This document shows, one piece after another, positions 41,627-64,000 of a stretch of DNA of 64,000 nucleotides. Each line of letters opens with the position of its first letter. Position 1 is the stretch's first letter. The stretch covers positions 1,559,998 through 1,623,997 of the forward strand of contig VYZB01000195.1 of the NCBI GenBank assembly GCA_013397455.1, given 5' to 3'. Below the pieces are notes generated by a model, which searched no databases, had not been told where the DNA came from, and was given only the letters and a program-made list of their open reading frames with translations. The position numbers and the translations under genes were made by a program. The stretch comes from Crotophaga sulcirostris (Eukaryota > Chordata > Aves > Cuculiformes > Crotophagidae).

Positions 41627-41897
41627 ATTTTTCTTTATAAAATATCTCCAATAAGTTATATAGGCAAATCTTTAAATTAAAATAAATTAACTCCGCTCTA
41701 TGCTGGGACACGCGCCTGTCCACAAAGTCAAACTAGGATTTGTGTTTCCTTGAAAAAATATGCCCTAGATTTCCAATGTAAGGTTTGAAAAAAATATCTA
41801 TGCTTGGTGAGGAGGAAGGAGAAATCTCTGCAACAGACAGAAGGGGTTAAGGTGCAGTGCTGAAGCTGCCTGTCGCTGGTGGCATCTCCACATCCAG

Positions 41898-59504
<17,607 letters not shown>

Positions 59505-60078
59505 CTCCACCGTGCTGCGAGCGGGAGGCGATGCTGGGCAGATGCTGTCACCCCCTGTCCCTGCTTGTGTTTTGGCTCCTGTCCCCAACTCCTGGTGTTA
59601 CTGCAGCGAGGGGGTGACTGCACCAGTGGGGCTCCCTGGGAGAAGCCCGGTGCAAGGAGCCATGCACAGAAGTGTCCCCTCCAGCACGGGGACCGCGGGG
59701 TCCCGAGGGGCTGGGGCGATGTGGACCCCCCAGCAGATCCAGGGGGCTCAGGGTGTGAAGATGGAGGCAGGAGAGAAGAGTGCAGCCGGGGGAGTGTCTT
59801 TTGCTGGGAGCTGCGGAGCGGTCAGCACGCTAAGAGGATAGCTTAACCTAGAGATTACGTTCATTACCTGATATTAATAGCACTGGCTTGATTAAAGAAA
59901 AAGCGGGGGGGTCAGGGCAGTGAAGTGACACCTCCCCTCACCGCCCCCCAGCACAGGCCATAAACACTGCCCACCCCATGCCTCCGCTAACGGGGATCGG
60001 GGCTCGCTGCGCTGCTGGGGCTGCAGGGGCAGCTCTGCTGCCCACCCGGTAAGTGTGCGCCCGCGACCGCCGATGAGC

Positions 60079-60315
60079 TCCTGGTACCGGCAAGATCCTG
60101 GTACCGCGCAGGTCCTGGTACCAGCAAGATCCCAGTACTGGATAGATCCTGGTACCAGCAAGATCCCAGTATCAGCGAGATCCTGGTACTGGATAGATCC
60201 TGGTTTCAACAAGATCCCAGTACCAGATGGATCCTGGTACTGAGAAGATCCCAGTACCAGCGAGATCCCAGTACCAGACGGATCCTGGTACCAGACAGAT
60301 CCTGGTACCAGCGGG
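60079..60315. repeat. 17-bp minisatellite built on a GGTACC-type palindrome
   Basis: About 14 units of 17 bp, mostly of two alternating types: 'gatcctggtaccagcaa' and 'gatcccagtactggata'. Each contains a CTGGTACCAG or CCAGTACTGG-like self-complementary core, and the alternation gives a 34-bp higher-order period. Confidence 0.88.
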
Positions 60316-61315
60316 AAGGGGCTGCGGGGGTCAGGAGGGGACATCCCCAGGGCAGGGATGGAGGGGGTACCCAACCAGTACCCCACTTCCAGCCGATGGA
60401 GCCGGCCAGGGCTCAGGACTAGGGTGCTGCTGGCTGTGCCGGGGCTGTCGGTGTGGGACTCAGCCCCCTTCCATAGCTCCCAGCTGAGAGCCCCCCCAGG
60501 AATCACTGCCCCTCGCCATCCCCTCACTCCGGAGTAAACAAGTGGGTGAAACCCAACACCCCAGGGCTGTGGGTGGCTAAGAATAACGTCCCGCTGCCTG
60601 CTCGGGCCCTGCAATCTGCTCTCTCAGCCTTCCCCCTGCCAGCTGCCCCCCTCGGCCTTTTCAGCTCCTCACCCAGTGCCAGCCTCACCGAGGAGGGCAG
60701 GGAGCCTGGGCACCCCGCGCTGGGCAGGATGCTGGCAGCAGCTGAAGGGCAGGATGCCCAGCAAGGGGTGGGAAACATGCCTGGGTACTGCAGGAGAATG
60801 GGTTCTGGAGGACACAGAGTGGTGCAGAGCAGCATGGGGAGCTGGTGGAGATGACACCAAATCGCCAGGCTGGCAGGCTCTGCCAGGGATGCAGCTCATC
60901 ACAACGAGGTCCTGCAGGCACCAAATGAGCCCCCGGCCCTCCCTGGGACAGCAAGATGAGAGCTCAGCTCCACTAAGCATCAAGCTGGGCGAAATGTCTG
61001 GAGATGGGGCCAATGCTGGGGAGAAGATCCCTTCTTCCTCCTCCTCCCCAAAGCAGCAGGGTTATTCCAGAGGTGGGGGTCACACGCTGCATCCCAGTGT
61101 CCTCAGCAAACTCCTGTTGAAAGTGGGGGGCACTGGGCACGGCCACGCTGGGCCCCTCCTGCTCCTGCCCAGCAATGGGAGCGCAGAGGAAACCATCAAC
61201 CTGCAATGTGCCTTGATGACTACAACAATGCTGGAGGCCAGGGATACGGCTCCAAACCCCAGGCATGGGCCATGGGAGGAGCAGGATGGGGACTGGAGGG
61301 ATTCAGGGGTAACCT

Positions 61316-61560
61316 AGAATCATAGAATCATTAAAGCTGGAAAAGACCTCTAAGATCATCCAGTCCAACCACCAGCCCAACCCCACTGTGCCAACTAAAC
61401 CATGTCCCGAAGTGCCGCACCGACACAGTTTTTGAACCCCTCCAGGCATGGGGACTCCGCCACTGCCCTGGGCAGCCTCTGCCAGTGCTTCACCGCTCTT
61501 CCAGTAAAGACGTTTTTCCTAATATCCAATCTAACCCCCATCCTGGCACAACTCGAGGCC
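61316..61560 (-). mobile_element. CR1 LINE fragment (antisense, 3' end)
   Basis: It begins 'agaatcatagaatcattaaa', then 'cctctaagatcatccagtcc', 'accatgtcccgaagtgccgc' and 'ttttcctaatatccaatcta'. It belongs to the same subfamily as the sense copy at 10275-10685, not to the commoner type. Confidence 0.9.
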
Positions 61561-61917
61561 ACTAACCTGTCCCCAGGTCGAGCCCTGCCTGCCACCCCAA
61601 CAACGCCAGCAGAGCCAGCGATGATCAAAGGAACCTTTCCCATCCGGCGATTTCAGCACGGACGCCCCTCTCTCTGTAAAAGCACTTTCAGAAGGTTAAA
61701 AATAAAACTCTCTTCCGCAGCGATTTTGATTCTTTCTCATTAAAGAAGCCCAAAAGAAAAGGGACCAGGAACTTGGCGGCGAGGAGCCCTCGCCCTCGCC
61801 AAGGCAGCATTGTTCCTTATCGCACGCTCCCCGGTGCCTTTTTTCCTGCCTTTGTTCCCAGCAATGGGAGCAACTCTCACCCCACATCTCATCCAGGTGG
61901 GATGGGAATTGCTCACA

Positions 61918-61985
61918 GGGGCAGGGGGTTGGAACTGGATGATCTTTAAGCTCCCTTCTAACCCAAACCACTCCGTGATTTTACA
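61918..61985 (+). mobile_element. CR1 LINE 3' tail (sense)
   Basis: 'gggggttggaactggatgat' then 'cttctaacccaaaccactcc', the last ~65 bp of a CR1 copy, with a degenerate end. Confidence 0.75.
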
Positions 61986-62319
61986 ACAATATCGCCACTG
62001 GATCTGTGCAAAAGCTCAAACCCCCAGTGGAGGGGTCCCTCTCCCAGCTCCCACCCATGTGAGTGGCACCCATGGGTGTGTGGAGGCCAAACCTGCTCCC
62101 TCCACCTTTGAGCGTGGTCTTTGTTGGGCCTGACGTGTCCTGAAGCACCTTGAACTGAAACCGAAAGCAGCTGCATTGCAACAGCATGGTACAAAAACTC
62201 TGAAGCTCCACACCAGGAACGCCCTCATCCAGGGACCAAGGTGAGACAGGGCTAGATCCCATCACCCTGCGAGTGAGCCAGGTTGGAGGATGAGTTTGGT
62301 TCAGGAAGCCCCAAGTACT

Positions 62320-62460
62320 GGGATGAAGGAACCTGCCCATGGGATGGAGGAACCCAGCCACGGGATGGAGGAACGCACCAAAGGGATGGAGGAACGCACC
62401 AAAGGGATGGAGGAACGCACCAAAGGGATGGAGGAACGCACCAAAGGGATGGAGGAACCA
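62320..62460. repeat. 21-bp minisatellite
   Basis: Six full 21-bp units and one partial unit of 'gggatggaggaacgcaccaa' plus a. Four units (62362-62445) are identical, and the two leftmost are diverged. The period is a multiple of 3, so an open frame (Gly-Met-Glu-Glu-Arg-Thr-Lys) runs through it. Confidence 0.95.
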
Positions 62461-63058
62461 CCTGTCACCCCGCTGCCACCAGCTCCACAGGTGCCAAGAT
62501 GCTACCTGATGGCCTCACTGCACCATGCCCATGCCATGCCCCTCCTGCAAACTCATGCCCACTCCTCCCAGCCTCACATCAAGCTCTGCCGCTGCCCTGG
62601 CCAGAGCCAGCGCGGAGCAGGACAGAGCATCCCAGGGCAGCTCAACACACGCGCGCTCTTCCAGCTCTATGAAGGACTCGGATTCCTAACAACAAAAGGA
62701 CAAACATTTCCCTCTTCAAACCCAATTATCTCGCTGCTATTTTTACGGAGCGAGGGCTGCGGGAACGGCGTGGCCAGCCGAGCGGGCGGCTCGCTCCACG
62801 CTGGAGAGGCTCCCTTATACAACCTGGTTACTCATCTCCTGCCCGGTCGGCGTTACTCGAGGCAGCTCCTTCCTCCTCGTGTTCATCCTCAGCCTCCCTG
62901 CTGCCCATCGCTGACTCACAGGAAGGGCAAAGGCAACACCACCACCAGCTCCGTATTTGGCTGCCGAAACACACGGGTTGGTTTTGCACAGACTCACAAA
63001 GAGCCAGCGCCACGGGAACACCCGAGTGCTGGTGCCCTACAACCAGGGATGCTCGTAT

Positions 63059-63720
63059 AAAATCATGGAATGGTTTGGGTTGGAAGGGCCTTCAAAGCCC
63101 ATCCAGTTCCAACCCCCCTGCCATGGGCAGGGACCCCTCCCACTGGATCAGGGGGCTCTGAGCCCCATCCAACCTGGCCTTGAACACCTCCAGGAATGGG
63201 GAAACCAGCACTGCTCTGGGCAACCTGGGTCAGGGCCTCCCCACCCCCATCATGAAGAATTTCTTCCTAATGTCTAATCTAAATCTTCCCCCTTTCCAAT
63301 TTAAAGCCGTTCCTCCTCATCCTATCTCTCCAGGCCATCGGAAAAAGTTCCTCCCCAGCTTTCCTGGAGCCCCTGCTGGAGGCTGCTCTAAGGTCTCCCC
63401 GGAGCCTTCTCTTCTCCAGGCTGAACAACCCCAACTCCCCCAGCCTGTCCTCAGAGCAGAGGTGCTCCAGCCCTCGGATCATCTCCATGTCCTCCCCTGG
63501 CTCCGCTCCAACAGCTCCATCTCCTCCTTATGTTCCAGAAGTGCACGCAGGGCTCCAGCTGGGGTCCCACCAGAGCAGAGCAGAGGGGCACAATCCCCTC
63601 CCTCGCCCCGCTGCTCCCCCTGCTCTGGATGCTGCCCCACAACCAGGTTTGGCCCCGCTCTGCTGATGCTCCAGAGCCAATTCCCAGGTATTTGGTGCTC
63701 AGGAGCTCCCGCTCCTCCAC
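63059..63720 (-). mobile_element. CR1 LINE fragment (antisense, longest copy)
   Basis: About 660 bp, starting 'tataaaatcatggaatggtt' and extending past the usual truncation point into 'atctccatgtcctcccctgg' and 'ttcccaggtatttggtgctc', which derive from the 3' end of the CR1 reverse-transcriptase region and the following part. It is the longest CR1 copy in the window. Confidence 0.92.
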
Positions 63721-63889
63721 ACCTGAGCATTGCATTGAAAATGGGAGAAGAAAACAGTAGGAAAACCTGAGTCAGGGGAGAAAAAACCCCCTTCAAGTAT
63801 TTTTTTTGGTTGCAAATTGTAGTTTCCCTGCTCCATTGGTGATTAAGCCCACTGGAACCAGCGCAGATTGCTTGGAAACCAGCTAAAAG

Positions 63890-63968
63890 AGGCAAAAAAA
63901 TAGCAAAGAAAGAGATAAAAAAAAAAAGGAAAGGAGAAAAAACTAAAAAACAGCAAAGAAGAAATAAG
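63890..63968. repeat. Purine-rich tract
   Basis: About 80 bp of almost pure A/G with runs of A, just beyond the long CR1 copy. Confidence 0.6.
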
Positions 63969-64000
63969 CCCAGGTTGGAAAAAAGCCCCACTCCATGAGT

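Larger units (their letters stand above)
59505..64000. other. Region upstream of UCKL1
   Basis: GC-rich, with two minisatellites, three CR1 copies and a purine-rich end (63890-63968). I see no supported coding exon. A strong + strand donor-like site (CCCG then GTAAGT at 60049) lies about 550 bp from the presumed UCKL1 start. Confidence 0.5.

Noticed and set aside
62290..63060. 256-codon + strand frame near the right end
   Set aside because: Its start is the 21-bp minisatellite, and the remainder has no domain and runs up to a CR1 copy.

Overview
The window is vertebrate nuclear DNA, most likely from a bird. It carries many short CR1 LINE fragments, compact GC-rich minisatellites, and genes whose exons I could join by splice sites and homology. 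The pair DNAJC5-UCKL1 matches the human 20q13.33 order, so this is probably the avian equivalent (a chicken chromosome 20-type region). I cannot name the species from sequence alone.

Layout. 1-11566: probably intron 1 of DNAJC5 (first exon left of the window), AT-rich, with CR1 pieces. 11567-17105: all four coding exons of DNAJC5 (cysteine string protein, 198 aa, + strand). 17106 to about 23855: a CR1-free stretch ending in two AATAAA signals, read as a long DNAJC5 3' UTR. About 25887-26492 (- strand): a small gene in GC-rich DNA whose 130-aa product has a signal peptide, a proline-rich cryptic region, a KRR processing site and a C-terminal amidated CRH-family peptide. I call it CRH2, the second corticotropin-releasing hormone gene. 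Its upstream side runs into a minisatellite and a 680-bp run of N (27156-27835), which probably hides exon 1 and the promoter. 28000-41600: gene-poor spacer with CR1 copies, a diverged minisatellite and a few AT-rich or motif-rich islands. 41621-59504 (- strand): UCKL1, uridine-cytidine kinase-like 1, in 15 coding exons that join into exactly 534 codons, including a 17-nt microexon. 59505-64000: region upstream of UCKL1 with two short-unit minisatellites and CR1 copies.

How the genes relate. The three genes are functionally unrelated: a synaptic-vesicle co-chaperone, a neuropeptide hormone and a pyrimidine-salvage enzyme. DNAJC5 and CRH2 converge tail to tail. CRH2 beside DNAJC5 mirrors CRH near DNAJC5B on human 8q13, as expected for a block duplicated in early vertebrate genome doubling. 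The CRH2 gene is the most notable content: it is not in the human DNAJC5-UCKL1 interval, is easily missed by annotation (one short coding exon, GC-rich, beside a gap), and is supported here by peptide, processing sites, splice acceptor and location.
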